This document shows, piece by piece, positions 24,644-33,195 of a DNA stretch of 64,000 nt. The translations under genes were made by a program, and so were the position numbers. The stretch spans positions 124,001 to 188,000 of the forward strand of contig NZ_JAXQNN010000002.1 of NCBI RefSeq assembly GCF_034427455.1, read 5' to 3'. The stretch's first letter is position 1; each line of letters begins with the position of its first letter. The DNA is from Jeotgalibacillus haloalkalitolerans (GTDB lineage Bacteria > Bacillota > Bacilli > Bacillales > Jeotgalibacillaceae). Under the pieces are notes generated by a model. That model made no database searches. It was given only the letters and a program-made list of their open reading frames with translations, and was not told the DNA's origin.

Positions 24644-25993
24644 ATGGCATTTGAGGGATTAGCCGAACGTCTGCAGGGTTCCATCCAAAAGATCCGCGGA
24701 AAAGGCAAAGTTAGCGAAGCAGATGTAAAAGAGATGATGCGTGAGGTGCGCCTTGCGCTGTTAGAAGCCGACGTTAACTTTAAAGTTGTTAAAAGCTTTG
24801 TAAAACAGGTAAGTGAACGTGCTGTCGGACAGGAAGTCATGAAGAGTCTTACGCCCGGCCAGCAGGTTATAAAGGTTGTAAAAGAAGAGCTGACAGAATT
24901 GATGGGCGGAGAGCAGAGCCAGATCGCTGTCGCCAAAAAGCCGCCGACTGTCATCATGATGGTCGGATTGCAGGGTGCCGGTAAAACGACAACTGCAGGG
25001 AAACTTGCCAGTCTTCTGCGCAAAAAGCATAACCGTAAACCACTTCTTGTTGCAGCAGATATCTACCGTCCTGCTGCAATCAAGCAGCTTGAAACAATCG
25101 GTAAGCAATTAAGCCTTCCTGTATTCTCGATGGGGGATCAGGTGAGTCCTGTTGACATTGCAAAAGCCGGTATTGAAAAAGCGAAGGAAGAACATCATGA
25201 TTATGTGCTGATTGATACAGCGGGACGTCTTCATGTTGATGAAACCCTCATGGATGAACTGAAGCAGATTAAAGAGCTTTCTTCTCCAGATGAGATCTTC
25301 CTCGTTGTAGACTCCATGACCGGTCAGGATGCTGTCACTGTTGCTCAAAACTTTGATGAAGCGCTTGGTGTAACAGGGGTTGTTTTAACAAAGCTTGATG
25401 GTGATACACGTGGTGGGGCTGCTCTTTCAATCCGTTCAGTTACAGGTAAACCGATTAAGTTTGCCGGAATGGGTGAAAAAATGGATGCGCTTGAACCGTT
25501 CCACCCTGAAAGAATGGCTTCAAGAATTCTCGGAATGGGAGATATGCTGTCTCTGATCGAAAAAGCTCAGACGAACGTGGATGAAGATAAAGCCAAAGAA
25601 ATGGAGCAAAAACTCCGTACCGCTTCATTTACACTCGATGACTTTCTTGAGCAGCTCGGTCAGGTAAAACAGATGGGGCCACTGGATGAATTACTGAAAA
25701 TGATTCCTGGCGCCAATAAAATGAAAGGGCTGGATAATATTGATGTGGATGGCAAACAGCTTGGACATGTCGAAGCGATCATCCAGTCAATGACGGCTAA
25801 AGAAAAAGAACAGCCTGAAATCATTAATGCCAGCAGAAGAAAAAGAATTGCGCGGGGAAGCGGCAGGCCGATCCAGGAAATTAACCGTCTGCTGAAGCAG
25901 TTTGAAGAGATGAAAAAAATGATGAAGCAGATGACAAATGCCCAGGGTAAGGGCAAAAAACGCGGCGGATTCAACTTCCCATTTATGCAATAA
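24644..25993 (+). CDS. ffh: Signal recognition particle protein Ffh
   Basis: Ffh binds SRP RNA and signal sequences. Its 449 residues have an N domain (1-95), a G domain with GLQGAGKTT (108-116), DTAGRLH and TKLDGDTRGG, and a Met-rich M domain from about 300. The M domain includes the RNA-binding RKRIARGSGR segment and a tail of MKKMMKQM type. It is co-transcribed with ylxM from the promoter at 24239. Its partner ftsY is the gene before ylxM. Confidence 0.98.
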   Translation: MAFEGLAERLQGSIQKIRGKGKVSEADVKEMMREVRLALLEADVNFKVVKSFVKQVSERAVGQEVMKSLTPGQQVIKVVKEELTELMGGEQSQIAVAKKPPTVIMMVGLQGAGKTTTAGKLASLLRKKHNRKPLLVAADIYRPAAIKQLETIGKQLSLPVFSMGDQVSPVDIAKAGIEKAKEEHHDYVLIDTAGRLHVDETLMDELKQIKELSSPDEIFLVVDSMTGQDAVTVAQNFDEALGVTGVVLTKLDGDTRGGAALSIRSVTGKPIKFAGMGEKMDALEPFHPERMASRILGMGDMLSLIEKAQTNVDEDKAKEMEQKLRTASFTLDDFLEQLGQVKQMGPLDELLKMIPGANKMKGLDNIDVDGKQLGHVEAIIQSMTAKEKEQPEIINASRRKRIARGSGRPIQEINRLLKQFEEMKKMMKQMTNAQGKGKKRGGFNFPFMQ

Positions 25994-26035
25994 CAGCATT
26001 TTTTAAGAAAAAATTAGTGTGTTAAGAAAAAAGAC

Positions 26036-26064
26036 TTTACAAAGGGAGAAACCCTTGGTATTAT
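26036..26064 (+). promoter_or_regulatory. Promoter for rpsP
   Basis: TTTACA (26036-26041), 17 bp and TATTAT (26059-26064). The spacer holds a small inverted repeat, AAGGG and CCCTT around a 5-nt centre. Confidence 0.7.
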
Positions 26065-26100
26065 ACTATCTTGTGTGAAACTATTCGGAGGTGCAATAAC

Positions 26101-26373
26101 ATGGCAGTAAAAATTCGTTTAAAGCGTATGGGAGCTAAAAAGTCTCCTTTCTATCGTATTGTAGTAGCAGATTCTCGTTCACCACGTGATGGACGTTTCA
26201 TTGAAACAGTAGGAACTTACAACCCGGTTGCAAACCCTGCTGTTGTAGATATCAATGAAGAAGCAGTCCTTAAGTGGATGGGCAATGGCGCTAAGCCATC
26301 TGATACAGTACGTAACCTTCTTTCAAACGAAGGCATTATGGAGAAATTCCATAATTCAAAGAACGGTAAATAA
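26101..26373 (+). CDS. rpsP: 30S ribosomal protein S16
   Basis: S16 is a 90-residue protein of the small subunit body. [20 protein letters not shown] and [20 protein letters not shown] are the family signature. The start at 26101 follows CGGAGGTG; an in-frame extension to 26071 would include the leader and promoter-proximal sequence. The gene opens the conserved rpsP-khpA-ylqD-rimM-trmD-rplS cluster. Confidence 0.98.
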   Translation: MAVKIRLKRMGAKKSPFYRIVVADSRSPRDGRFIETVGTYNPVANPAVVDINEEAVLKWMGNGAKPSDTVRNLLSNEGIMEKFHNSKNGK

Positions 26374-26378
26374 TAGTT

Positions 26379-26612
26379 GTGAAAGAGCTTATCGAAACGA
26401 TTGTCAAGCCTCTCGTTGATTACCCTGAGGCAGTAAGTATTGAGACGCAGGAAACTGACAGAACAATCACTTACAAGCTCTCCGTCCATCCGGATGATAT
26501 GGGTAAAGTCATTGGCAAGCAAGGCAGAGTTGCGAAAGCTATAAGAACTGTTTCTTTTGCGGGTGAAAGCTCGCAAAAGAAAAAGACCGTGATTGAAATA
26601 GTTGATAAGTAA
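26379..26612 (+). CDS. khpA: KH-domain RNA-binding protein KhpA (YlqC)
   Basis: This small 77-residue protein consists of a single KH domain. The GxxG RNA-binding loop is GKQG in VIGKQGRVAKAIR (about residues 44-56). KhpA homologues pair with KhpB/Jag in several Firmicutes and affect cell-wall growth and RNA binding. The start is GTG at 26379, 5 nt after the rpsP stop and without a good Shine-Dalgarno sequence, so it probably depends on coupling to rpsP. A terminator overlaps its stop codon. Confidence 0.95.
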   Translation: MKELIETIVKPLVDYPEAVSIETQETDRTITYKLSVHPDDMGKVIGKQGRVAKAIRTVSFAGESSQKKKTVIEIVDK

Positions 26613-26637
26613 AAGGGAGGCTGATGTCCTCCCTTTT
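26611..26637 (+). terminator. Terminator-like hairpin between khpA and ylqD
   Basis: A perfect 10-bp stem (26611-26620 with 26628-26637) and 7-nt loop end in TTTT-GCT. The short T run suggests partial termination that lowers expression of ylqD-rimM-trmD relative to rpsP. Confidence 0.75.
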
Positions 26638-26670
26638 GCTGTATCATGAAATTAAAAAGGGGTGCAGATC

Positions 26671-27063
26671 ATGCAGGTAACTCAAAAGGTAATTGTGAAG
26701 GAAATTATGACGAACTCTTCTAAAAAGCGTTTAAAGGATTCTCTTACACAAAAATCTGAGCGTGCTCAAAAAGAGATTGAACAGCTGATTTTCCAGCAGA
26801 AAAAACTTGAAAAGCAGTTTGAACAATCTTCTGATGCTGTGAAAAACCGGATTAATCAGGAAATTAATAAAAGAAAACAATTATTAGCCCAGACAGAAGC
26901 TCAGCAGAAAACGATTGATGAGATGCCAATGGGTACAGAATATACATTAAGAGAAACAGACATGCTTGTTGAACTGGACCAGGGAAGCATCTGGCACCCT
27001 GATCAGAAGCCTGTCATTGTATTAGAAGACGGTATGGTTAAAGAAATCCGTCAGGGGTGGTAA
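26671..27063 (+). CDS. ylqD: YlqD family coiled-coil protein
   Basis: This 130-residue protein has a long N-terminal charged coiled coil (about residues 15-85, rich in Lys, Glu and Gln). It ends in a small beta domain ([30 protein letters not shown]). It corresponds to B. subtilis YlqD, whose function is not known, and keeps the conserved place between khpA and rimM. The ATG at 26671 lies 8 nt after AAAAAGGGG and is preferred to the GTG at 26662. The gene stop is 2 nt before rimM. Confidence 0.9.
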   Translation: MQVTQKVIVKEIMTNSSKKRLKDSLTQKSERAQKEIEQLIFQQKKLEKQFEQSSDAVKNRINQEINKRKQLLAQTEAQQKTIDEMPMGTEYTLRETDMLVELDQGSIWHPDQKPVIVLEDGMVKEIRQGW

Positions 27064-27065
27064 AG

Positions 27066-27578
27066 ATGGAATGGTTTGACGTGGGCAAGATTGTAAATAC
27101 CCATGGGATCAAAGGGGAAGTCAGAGTGATCTCGAGCACTGATTTTCCGGAAGAAAGATATAAAAAAGGCAATAAGCTTTACTTGTTCCAATCAGGTAAA
27201 GACCCTCTGGAATTATCAGTCTCCGGCTACCGCAGACATAAAAACTTTGATCTGCTGACTTTTGAAGGTTATGACAATGTAAATCTGGTTGAACCTTTTA
27301 GAGATGCACAGCTTAAAGTGTCTGCTGATCAGCAGAATGAGCTTGGTGAGGATGAGTATTACTATCATGAAATTATTGGCTGTGAGGTTTTTTCTGAAGA
27401 AGGAGAACGGATCGGTTCAATTACTGAAATTCTTTCACCGGGAGCAAACGATGTGTGGGTCATCAAGCCTGACACAGGAAAAGATGTACTCATTCCCTAT
27501 ATTGAGTCTGTTGTAAAAGAAGTAAATGTTACAGAAAAAAAAGTAATCATTCATAAGATGGAAGGGCTGCTGGAATGA
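27066..27578 (+). CDS. rimM: 16S rRNA processing protein RimM
   Basis: RimM helps mature the head of the 30S subunit and binds S19. Its 170 residues begin [20 protein letters not shown], with the family motif [12 protein letters not shown] at 7-18. A PRC-barrel C-terminal domain follows ([28 protein letters not shown]). The ATG at 27066 follows AGGGGTGG and the ylqD stop. The GTG at 27057 inside ylqD is possible but less well spaced. The gene overlaps trmD by 4 nt. Confidence 0.96.
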   Translation: MEWFDVGKIVNTHGIKGEVRVISSTDFPEERYKKGNKLYLFQSGKDPLELSVSGYRRHKNFDLLTFEGYDNVNLVEPFRDAQLKVSADQQNELGEDEYYYHEIIGCEVFSEEGERIGSITEILSPGANDVWVIKPDTGKDVLIPYIESVVKEVNVTEKKVIIHKMEGLLE

Positions 27579-28312
27579 AAATTGACATTCTGTCATTATT
27601 CCCGGCAATGTTTGACGGGGTTTTTGGAGAATCAATCTTAAAAAAAGCAGCAGAAAAAGGGGCAGTCAAATATACTGTCACAGACTTCCGTCAGTTTGCT
27701 AATAACAAACATAATTCAGTGGATGATTATCCTTATGGCGGTGGTGCAGGCATGGTGCTGAAGCCGGAGCCGATCTTTCGTGCCGTTCAGCACCTGACTG
27801 AAAAGACAGATTCTTCACCCCGTGTCGTCCTGATGTGTCCGCAGGGAGAAAGATTCAATCAGAAAAAAGCTGAAGAGCTTTCAAAGGAAGAACATATCAT
27901 TTTCATTTGCGGTCACTATGAAGGCTATGATGAGCGGATCAGAGAACATCTGATTACAGATGAAATCTCAATCGGGGACTTTGTCCTGACCGGTGGAGAA
28001 CTTGGTGCAATGGTTGTGACTGACAGTGTCGTAAGGCTGCTCCCGGAAGTGCTGGGTAACGATGAATCTGCAGTAAAGGATTCATTTTCAAGCGGATTAC
28101 TTGAACACCCTCATTATACCCGTCCTGCAGATTATGAAGGAATGAAGGTTCCAGAGGTTCTGCTGTCTGGCAATCATGCCAGAATTGAAGAGTGGAGAAT
28201 GAAAGAATCTCTGCGCAGAACCTATACTAGACGGCCTGATTTGCTGGAACAGATGGAACTCAGTGATCAACAGCTTAAATGGCTGAAAGAATTTAAAAAT
28301 AACGTTGAATAG
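27575..28312 (+). CDS. trmD: tRNA (guanine-N1)-methyltransferase TrmD
   Basis: TrmD methylates G37 next to the anticodon using S-adenosylmethionine. Its 245 residues contain the SPOUT knot motifs [29 protein letters not shown] and a C-terminal RRPDLL segment. The ATG overlaps the rimM stop (ATGA). It is the last gene before the rplS promoter, which starts just before its stop codon. Confidence 0.97.
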   Translation: MKIDILSLFPAMFDGVFGESILKKAAEKGAVKYTVTDFRQFANNKHNSVDDYPYGGGAGMVLKPEPIFRAVQHLTEKTDSSPRVVLMCPQGERFNQKKAEELSKEEHIIFICGHYEGYDERIREHLITDEISIGDFVLTGGELGAMVVTDSVVRLLPEVLGNDESAVKDSFSSGLLEHPHYTRPADYEGMKVPEVLLSGNHARIEEWRMKESLRRTYTRRPDLLEQMELSDQQLKWLKEFKNNVE

Positions 28313-28333
28313 CCTGCTTCTATGTGGTATTAT
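28305..28333 (+). promoter_or_regulatory. Promoter for rplS
   Basis: TTGAAT (28305-28310), 17 bp and TATTAT (28328-28333), with TG one base before the -10 (extended -10). The -35 overlaps the last codons of trmD. Confidence 0.8.
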
Positions 28334-28339
28334 AGTTTT

Positions 28340-28425
28340 TGTGCTTAGTTCACGAATGTGGATAAGCCTTGAACACAATGTTCCGCTGCAAAAGAAGCAA
28401 GAGCATTTGTTGGAAGGAGTTGAAA
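28340..28425 (+). ncRNA. L19 leader (ribosomal protein autoregulatory RNA)
   Basis: The leader between the promoter and rplS carries the features I recall for the Bacilli L19 leader: a GTGGATAAGCC box, GAAC/GTTC arms (28371-28374 and 28379-28382) closed by GCCTTG and CCGCTGC segments, and a CATTTGTTGG stretch just before AAGGAG. The outer arms (around CGAATG and CATTTG) would bring the ribosome site into the fold. L19 binding here would repress its own synthesis. The family match is from memory, not from a covariance search. Confidence 0.65.
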
Positions 28426-28773
28426 ATGATGCATAACCTGATTCAGGAAATTACTAAAGAACAGCTTCGTTCTGATCTTCCTACATTCAAGCCTGGTGAT
28501 ACTGTAAAGGTACACGTTAAGGTTGTTGAGGGAACTCGCGAACGTGTTCAGGTGTTTGAAGGTGTTGTAATTAAGCGCCGTGGTGGTGGTGTAAGTGAAA
28601 CTTTCACAGTACGTAAGATTTCTTACGGCGTTGGAGTTGAGCGTACATTCCCAATTCACACACCTAAAATTGCGAAACTTGAAGTTGTGCGTCGCGGTAA
28701 AGTTCGTCGTGCGAAACTTTACTACCTGCGTAACCTGCGCGGTAAAGCGGCTAGAATTAAAGAAATTCGCTAA
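28426..28773 (+). CDS. rplS: 50S ribosomal protein L19
   Basis: L19 lies at the 30S-50S interface. From the ATG at 28426 it is 115 residues and contains [37 protein letters not shown] and the basic tail [24 protein letters not shown] lies 8 nt upstream. Frames reaching back to 28369 run through the structured leader and are not conserved. The gene has its own promoter and a strong terminator. Confidence 0.98.
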   Translation: MMHNLIQEITKEQLRSDLPTFKPGDTVKVHVKVVEGTRERVQVFEGVVIKRRGGGVSETFTVRKISYGVGVERTFPIHTPKIAKLEVVRRGKVRRAKLYYLRNLRGKAARIKEIR

Positions 28774-28777
28774 TTGT

Positions 28778-28805
28778 AAAAAAAGAGCCTGCGGGCTCTT
28801 TTTTT
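28778..28805 (+). terminator. Terminator after rplS
   Basis: A 12-bp stem (28778-28789 with 28794-28805), tetraloop TGCG and a T run. Confidence 0.93.
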
Positions 28806-28839
28806 ATGTTCAGATGTCTGAATAGGCGGGGCCGTTCTA

Positions 28840-28848
28840 TGTTACAAT
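28840..28848 (+). promoter_or_regulatory. Extended -10 promoter candidate for lepB
   Basis: TG-T-TACAAT (TACAAT at 28843-28848) follows the rplS terminator and precedes lepB by about 32 nt. No clear -35 is present. Confidence 0.5.
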
Positions 28849-28880
28849 ATGTTCATCTGAGCCGGATTGGGGGCATTGGG

Positions 28881-29414
28881 ATGGAGATTAGAAATGAATG
28901 GTGGGAGTGGGCAAAAACACTTTTTGCAGCTGTCATTATTGCAGGTGTAATCCGTTTGTTTTTCTTTTCACCGGTTGTCGTGGACGGCAGTTCGATGGTG
29001 CCGACATTGCAGGATGGTGACCGCATGATCGTCAATAAATTTCAATATAAAGTGACCACCCCTGAACGTTTTGATATTGTTGTTTTCCATGTCTCGGATA
29101 AAGAGGATTATATAAAGAGAGTGATTGGTCTCCCAGGCGAATCTGTTGCCTTTTCGGATGATCAACTATACATAGACGGCGAAGCGGTTGATGAGGATTT
29201 CCGTGAAAGCGGCACGTTTACTGAGGATTTTAACCTGTACGATCTGACAGGGTATGAAGAGGTTCCTGAAGGACATCTGTTTGTCATGGGTGATAACCGG
29301 CAGTTCAGTAAAGACAGCCGCCATATAGGGCCTGTACCGATTGAAGAGGTAGTTGGTGAAACACCTTTGATCTACTGGCCGTTTGAAGATATAAAAGTGT
29401 TTAATAAGGAGTGA
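28881..29414 (+). CDS. lepB: Type I signal peptidase
   Basis: This membrane protease removes Sec/Tat signal peptides outside the membrane. From the ATG at 28881, behind GGGGGC, it is 177 residues, as for Gram-positive Sip proteins. One N-terminal membrane anchor (about 11-31) is followed by the catalytic Ser38 in DGSSMVPTL and Lys79 in [12 protein letters not shown]. The box GDNR-x5-DSR lies near residue 140. The frame is open back to 28806 but that part has no ribosome site. B. subtilis lacks a sip gene at this spot; several other Bacillales have one. Confidence 0.95.
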   Translation: MEIRNEWWEWAKTLFAAVIIAGVIRLFFFSPVVVDGSSMVPTLQDGDRMIVNKFQYKVTTPERFDIVVFHVSDKEDYIKRVIGLPGESVAFSDDQLYIDGEAVDEDFRESGTFTEDFNLYDLTGYEEVPEGHLFVMGDNRQFSKDSRHIGPVPIEEVVGETPLIYWPFEDIKVFNKE

Positions 29415-29418
29415 TGAA

Positions 29419-30276
29419 ATGAGTATCCAGTGGTTTCCGGGGCATATGGCTAAAGCAAGGAGACAGGTGACAGAAAAACTGAAGCTTGTAGACATTGTAT
29501 TTGAACTTGTTGATGCAAGAATTCCCCTTTCATCAAGAAACCCGATGATTGAAGAGATTATCGGAAAAAAACCGAGACTGATTTTAATTAATAAAGCAGA
29601 CATGGCGGATCCGAATAAAACAAAAGAATGGATTGCTTACTTTGAAAGAAAAGGCATCCGTGCTGTTGCGATAAATTCTGAAAAAGGGTCAGGGTTGCAG
29701 CAGATACAAAAAGAAACAATGAATATTTTAAGTGAAAAATGGGAGCGCATGAAGTCGAGAGGAATCAGGCCGCGTGCAGTAAGAGCAATGATTGTCGGGA
29801 TTCCAAACGTCGGCAAGTCTACGCTGATCAACCGGCTTGCAAAGAAAAATATTGCCCAAACCGGTAATCGTCCCGGTGTTACAAAAGCCCAGCAGTGGAT
29901 TAAAGCAGGGAAAGAGATGGAACTGCTTGATACACCGGGGATTCTATGGCCGAAGTTTGAAGACCCTGAAGTTGGATACAGACTGGCACTGACAGGCGCA
30001 ATTAAGGACAATATCTTAAACCTTCAGGATATCGCACTTTATGCACTGCGCTTTCTTGAAACCTATTATCCGGCGCGTCTGAAAGAAAGATACAGTATGG
30101 ATGAAATCCCGCAGGATCCGGCAGCCCTTTTTGATCATATTGGGCGCAAACGCGGCTGTCTTATGTCAGGTGGAGAAATTGATTACGATAAAACGGCTGA
30201 TATCATTGTCAGAGATATAAGAAATGTACAATTTGGTGCCCTGACATTTGACCTTGAACATTTAGAAGAAGAGTAA
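29419..30276 (+). CDS. rbgA: Ribosome biogenesis GTPase RbgA (YlqF)
   Basis: RbgA is a circularly permuted GTPase needed for late 50S assembly, including L16 incorporation. Its 285 residues show the permuted order G4 NKAD (about 55-58), G1 GIPNVGKST (near 130) and G3 DTPG (near 175), with a C-terminal four-helix domain. [11 protein letters not shown] at the N-terminus is the family signature. It begins 4 nt after lepB behind AAGGAG. B. subtilis has the same rbgA-rnhB order. Confidence 0.97.
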   Translation: MSIQWFPGHMAKARRQVTEKLKLVDIVFELVDARIPLSSRNPMIEEIIGKKPRLILINKADMADPNKTKEWIAYFERKGIRAVAINSEKGSGLQQIQKETMNILSEKWERMKSRGIRPRAVRAMIVGIPNVGKSTLINRLAKKNIAQTGNRPGVTKAQQWIKAGKEMELLDTPGILWPKFEDPEVGYRLALTGAIKDNILNLQDIALYALRFLETYYPARLKERYSMDEIPQDPAALFDHIGRKRGCLMSGGEIDYDKTADIIVRDIRNVQFGALTFDLEHLEEE

Positions 30277-30280
30277 AGAT

Positions 30281-30314
30281 AAGACTTCCGCATACGTGGA
30301 AGTCTTTAATTTTT
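30281..30314 (+). terminator. Terminator after rbgA
   Basis: A perfect 9-bp stem (30281-30289 with 30298-30306) and an 8-nt loop are followed by a T-rich run. Confidence 0.85.
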
Positions 30315-30348
30315 ATTAAATAGACCGATATACAGGACAGGTGAACTT

Positions 30349-31107
30349 ATGTTGAAAATTAGTCAAATAAAAGAAATGCTGACAGAGTCCCCGGATGAAG
30401 AATTGATTAATCAATTGAAATCAGATGATCGAAAAGGGGTACAAAAACTGCTCAAGTCTTATCAAAAAAAAATTGAGAAAGATCAAATGCTGGCTCAGCA
30501 GTTTAAGGATATGCAGGCATATGAAAAGGCTGCATTACTGAAAGGGTATAGCCTGATTGCGGGGACCGATGAAGCGGGGAGAGGTCCGCTGGCAGGACCT
30601 GTCGTTGCAGCAGCAGTCATCCTCCCTGAAGGATTTTATCTGGCCGGTCTGAATGATTCCAAAAAGCTGAGTGAACAGAAAAGAGAACTTTTTTTTGAAG
30701 AAATCATGACTTCAGCGGATGTGGGAGTCGGGATCATCGAGGCGGCAGAAATTGACCGGATCAATATACTGAATGCATCCAAACAGGCGATGATAAAAGC
30801 AATCAGGCAGTTAAAGCAGCAGCCTGAATATGTATTGGCAGATGCAGTTACACTCGATATCCAGATCCCCCAGAAGTCTATTATAAAAGGGGATGCGAAA
30901 AGTGTAAGTATTGCCGCCGCATCCGTTATTGCAAAAGTGACACGTGACAGGCTGATGAAAGAAGCCGCAGAAAAATATCCGGGTTACGATTTAGAGAAAA
31001 ATGCCGGATATGGTACGAAAGATCATATTGAGGCGATTAAAAAGCTCGGTTTAACAGGTGAGCACAGGCGTTCATTTGAACCGGTCAAATCAATGTTTCA
31101 GTCATAA
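30349..31107 (+). CDS. rnhB: Ribonuclease HII
   Basis: RNase HII removes ribonucleotides and RNA primers from RNA-DNA hybrids. Its 252 residues have an N-terminal helical extension (1-65) typical of Bacilli and a catalytic domain starting IAGTDEAGRGPLAGPVV, with catalytic Asp-Glu in TDEAGRG. Further acidic residues lie in VLADAVTLD and in the KVTRDRLM segment. An AGGTG site precedes the start. It is followed after 16 nt by ylqG. Confidence 0.96.
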   Translation: MLKISQIKEMLTESPDEELINQLKSDDRKGVQKLLKSYQKKIEKDQMLAQQFKDMQAYEKAALLKGYSLIAGTDEAGRGPLAGPVVAAAVILPEGFYLAGLNDSKKLSEQKRELFFEEIMTSADVGVGIIEAAEIDRINILNASKQAMIKAIRQLKQQPEYVLADAVTLDIQIPQKSIIKGDAKSVSIAAASVIAKVTRDRLMKEAAEKYPGYDLEKNAGYGTKDHIEAIKKLGLTGEHRRSFEPVKSMFQS

Positions 31108-31123
31108 TTGGAGGTGAAAGGGG

Positions 31124-32812
31124 ATGTCTTCGTATATACAGGGTCAGCAGCGTCCAGTAGGCAGTACACAGCAGCCTGAACGGCAGCTGCTGTCACTCAA
31201 AACCGGTCAGGTGATACATGGGAAGGTCATCAGCAGTCTTGGGAATCAGCAAATGGAAGTGATACTTGGCGGAAGGATCCTGACAGCAGTCGTCTCCGGA
31301 GCAATATCAGAAGGTGAAGCGAGATGGTTTCAGGTGGAGAGTAACGGGAACCCGCCTGTATTAAAGCCGGTCAAAACTGACAGCACCGGCAAACCTGATA
31401 TCCAGCAGATTTTGCAATCAGCCGGACTTGGAGGCAATAAAGAGATCAGGGAACTGGTTTCTTCAATGATTAGGCAGCAGATCCCTGTATCAGCTGATAA
31501 GTTAACTGCAGCAGCGAACCTGCTTTCAGGCACAGCAGACAAAACAGAAGGATTGTCTGTTATTAAATGGATGTTCTCAAAAGATATCCCCCTGAAGGAA
31601 GCGCTCTTTCAGCCGATACTCACAGCAAATAAAGGGGTGACTAAACCTCTATCCGGGTTATTTAATCAGCTTAAAAATCAATTATCTCCGGCGAATTTGT
31701 CCTCTGTCAGCCAGGTATTGCAACAGGTTGAAGAACCTTATTTAAAAGTAACGCAGGATTATGCCGTACAGCGGTTATTTGAAAAAATGATGACCGGCTC
31801 ATCCATTGAGAGAAATCAGTCACTCGAAGCTCTTAAAGAGGTGCAAATTCTGCCTAAAAACGCTACTTTATCTAACTGGACAATATCGCTTCATACGGAG
31901 TCCATGGGTAAAGGGATTGAAAATCTGATAAAGGCCCTCGGTACGCTTCCTCAAAGTCAGGGAAGAGAGCAGCAGGTTCAGCTTCAACAGGCATTAAAAG
32001 CCTATCAGCAGACAGGAGCGGTTCAACAGCTTGCTGAAGCAGTTGTTCAGGGACAGGGAGTGCTGCTGCGTGCAAAGCCTCCATCACAGCTGCACAGTCT
32101 TCAGGTCTTACAGCTGCCAACAGCAAATACTGCTGCACAGCCGCAAGGTTTTTCCCAGGCACTAAATGAAGTGCAGCAAATGATTGGTCCGCAAAACAGC
32201 GCTGCATCTATCCAGGTCATGCTGAAAGAAATCATTCACAGAATGGGTCAGGATTATGAAGCCAGAATGATGAATGCAGGCAGCCCTGCCCATACGTTAA
32301 AAGCACAGCTCGTAAACTTATTGGAGACCCCGGGCATGAATCCGCAGACCAGAGATACAGCTGAACAGATGCTGAACCGGTTGAACGGAATGCAGCTGCT
32401 GTCAGCTGATAATGGTCCTCAGCAGCAGTTAATCATGCAATTCCCGCTGCAGCTCGGGACGAACCAGACAGATGTCATGATGAAAATGAATGGCAGAAAA
32501 AAGAATGACGGATCCCTTGACCTGGCCCACGTCAGAGTGCTGTTCTATATTACGCTGGCAGAATTAAATGAAAGTATTATAGACATGAATGTACAGAATA
32601 GAGTAGTTTCACTTGATATCTATAATGAGAATAAAGGGCTTGATCAGCTGGCGAAACCTCTGATTCCTACATTGGAAGCCGCGCTTGAACAGGCAGGTTA
32701 CATTTTTTCAGGTGTGAAATTTCACTCTACCGGTGAATTGGATCCTCCAATTATGAATCCTGCAGAGGATGCATTGTCTTCAACCTATCATAAGGTGGAT
32801 ATAAAAATATGA
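31124..32812 (+). CDS. ylqG: YlqG-like protein, FliK-related, Gln-rich
   Basis: This 562-residue protein has an N-terminal beta-rich part (LSLKTGQVIHGKVISSLGNQQMEVILGG), a long Gln/Leu/Ala-rich middle (about 90-430) and a C-terminal domain. It matches the position of B. subtilis ylqG. The C-terminal half has the feel of flagellar hook-length-control proteins (LNESIIDMNVQNRVVSLDIYNENKGLDQL), in which beta strands bind the FlhB-type export switch. The next gene encodes a stand-alone FlhB C-terminal domain and overlaps by 4 nt, so the pair mimics a FliK/FlhB-C module. The real role is not known. Confidence 0.75.
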   Translation: MSSYIQGQQRPVGSTQQPERQLLSLKTGQVIHGKVISSLGNQQMEVILGGRILTAVVSGAISEGEARWFQVESNGNPPVLKPVKTDSTGKPDIQQILQSAGLGGNKEIRELVSSMIRQQIPVSADKLTAAANLLSGTADKTEGLSVIKWMFSKDIPLKEALFQPILTANKGVTKPLSGLFNQLKNQLSPANLSSVSQVLQQVEEPYLKVTQDYAVQRLFEKMMTGSSIERNQSLEALKEVQILPKNATLSNWTISLHTESMGKGIENLIKALGTLPQSQGREQQVQLQQALKAYQQTGAVQQLAEAVVQGQGVLLRAKPPSQLHSLQVLQLPTANTAAQPQGFSQALNEVQQMIGPQNSAASIQVMLKEIIHRMGQDYEARMMNAGSPAHTLKAQLVNLLETPGMNPQTRDTAEQMLNRLNGMQLLSADNGPQQQLIMQFPLQLGTNQTDVMMKMNGRKKNDGSLDLAHVRVLFYITLAELNESIIDMNVQNRVVSLDIYNENKGLDQLAKPLIPTLEAALEQAGYIFSGVKFHSTGELDPPIMNPAEDALSSTYHKVDIKI

Positions 32813-33075
32813 AACAGCATAAAAGGCTTGAAGCAGTAGCTCTTACCTATACAAACGATTCTCCGGCTCCGGTTGTATCAGCAAAAGGGAAAGGCAAAAT
32901 TGCTGAATCAATAATAGAACAGGCAAAGGCTCATCATGTTCCGATCCAGCAGGATGAGTCTCTTGTTGAGCTTTTAGGTCAGCTTGATTTGAATGAAACC
33001 ATTCCGGATGAATTATATCAGGCTGTAGCAGAGGTGTTCGCATTTATTTACCGGCTTGACCGGGAGAAAAAATAA
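32809..33075 (+). CDS. ylqH: FlhB-like C-terminal domain protein (FlhX/YlqH)
   Basis: This 88-residue protein equals the cytoplasmic switch domain of FlhB/YscU export proteins without the membrane part. It has the VALTYTNDSPAPVVSAKGKG opening and the ESLVELLGQLDLNETIPDELYQAVAEVFAFIYRL end, which correspond to the same parts of FlhB (ITNPTHYAIVLKY and AVAEILAYVYRI at 61.3-61.5 kb). The autocleavage NPTH is replaced by NDSP, so autocleavage is not expected. FlhX-type proteins can substitute for the FlhB C-domain in some species. It is coupled to ylqG by an ATGA overlap. Confidence 0.88.
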   Translation: MKQHKRLEAVALTYTNDSPAPVVSAKGKGKIAESIIEQAKAHHVPIQQDESLVELLGQLDLNETIPDELYQAVAEVFAFIYRLDREKK

Positions 33076-33121
33076 GAGTATTCAGACAATGATCGAATTT
33101 TCACAATATCGCCTCAAATAG

Positions 33122-33168
33122 TAGACAGCACCGCTTTCATTCTATACAATGAAAGCGCAGTCTATTTT
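33122..33168 (+). terminator. Terminator-like stem before sucC
   Basis: TAGAC/GTCTA (33122-33126 with 33160-33164) closes an internal loop over a 10-bp stem (33132-33141 with 33148-33157), followed by TTTTC. It probably ends the rnhB-ylqG-ylqH transcript, though it could also be a leader stem of sucC. Confidence 0.65.
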
Positions 33169-33195
33169 CAAAAGAGTTTGATAGGAGGATGGAAC

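Noticed and set aside
24601-25999. Minus-strand open frames opposite ffh (and similar ones opposite smc, fakA, topA and flhA)
   Set aside because: They follow the codon pattern of the real gene on the other strand, have no ribosome sites and resemble no known proteins.
31871-32210. Minus-strand frame inside ylqG
   Set aside because: It is a shadow created by the Gln/Leu-rich repeat composition of ylqG.
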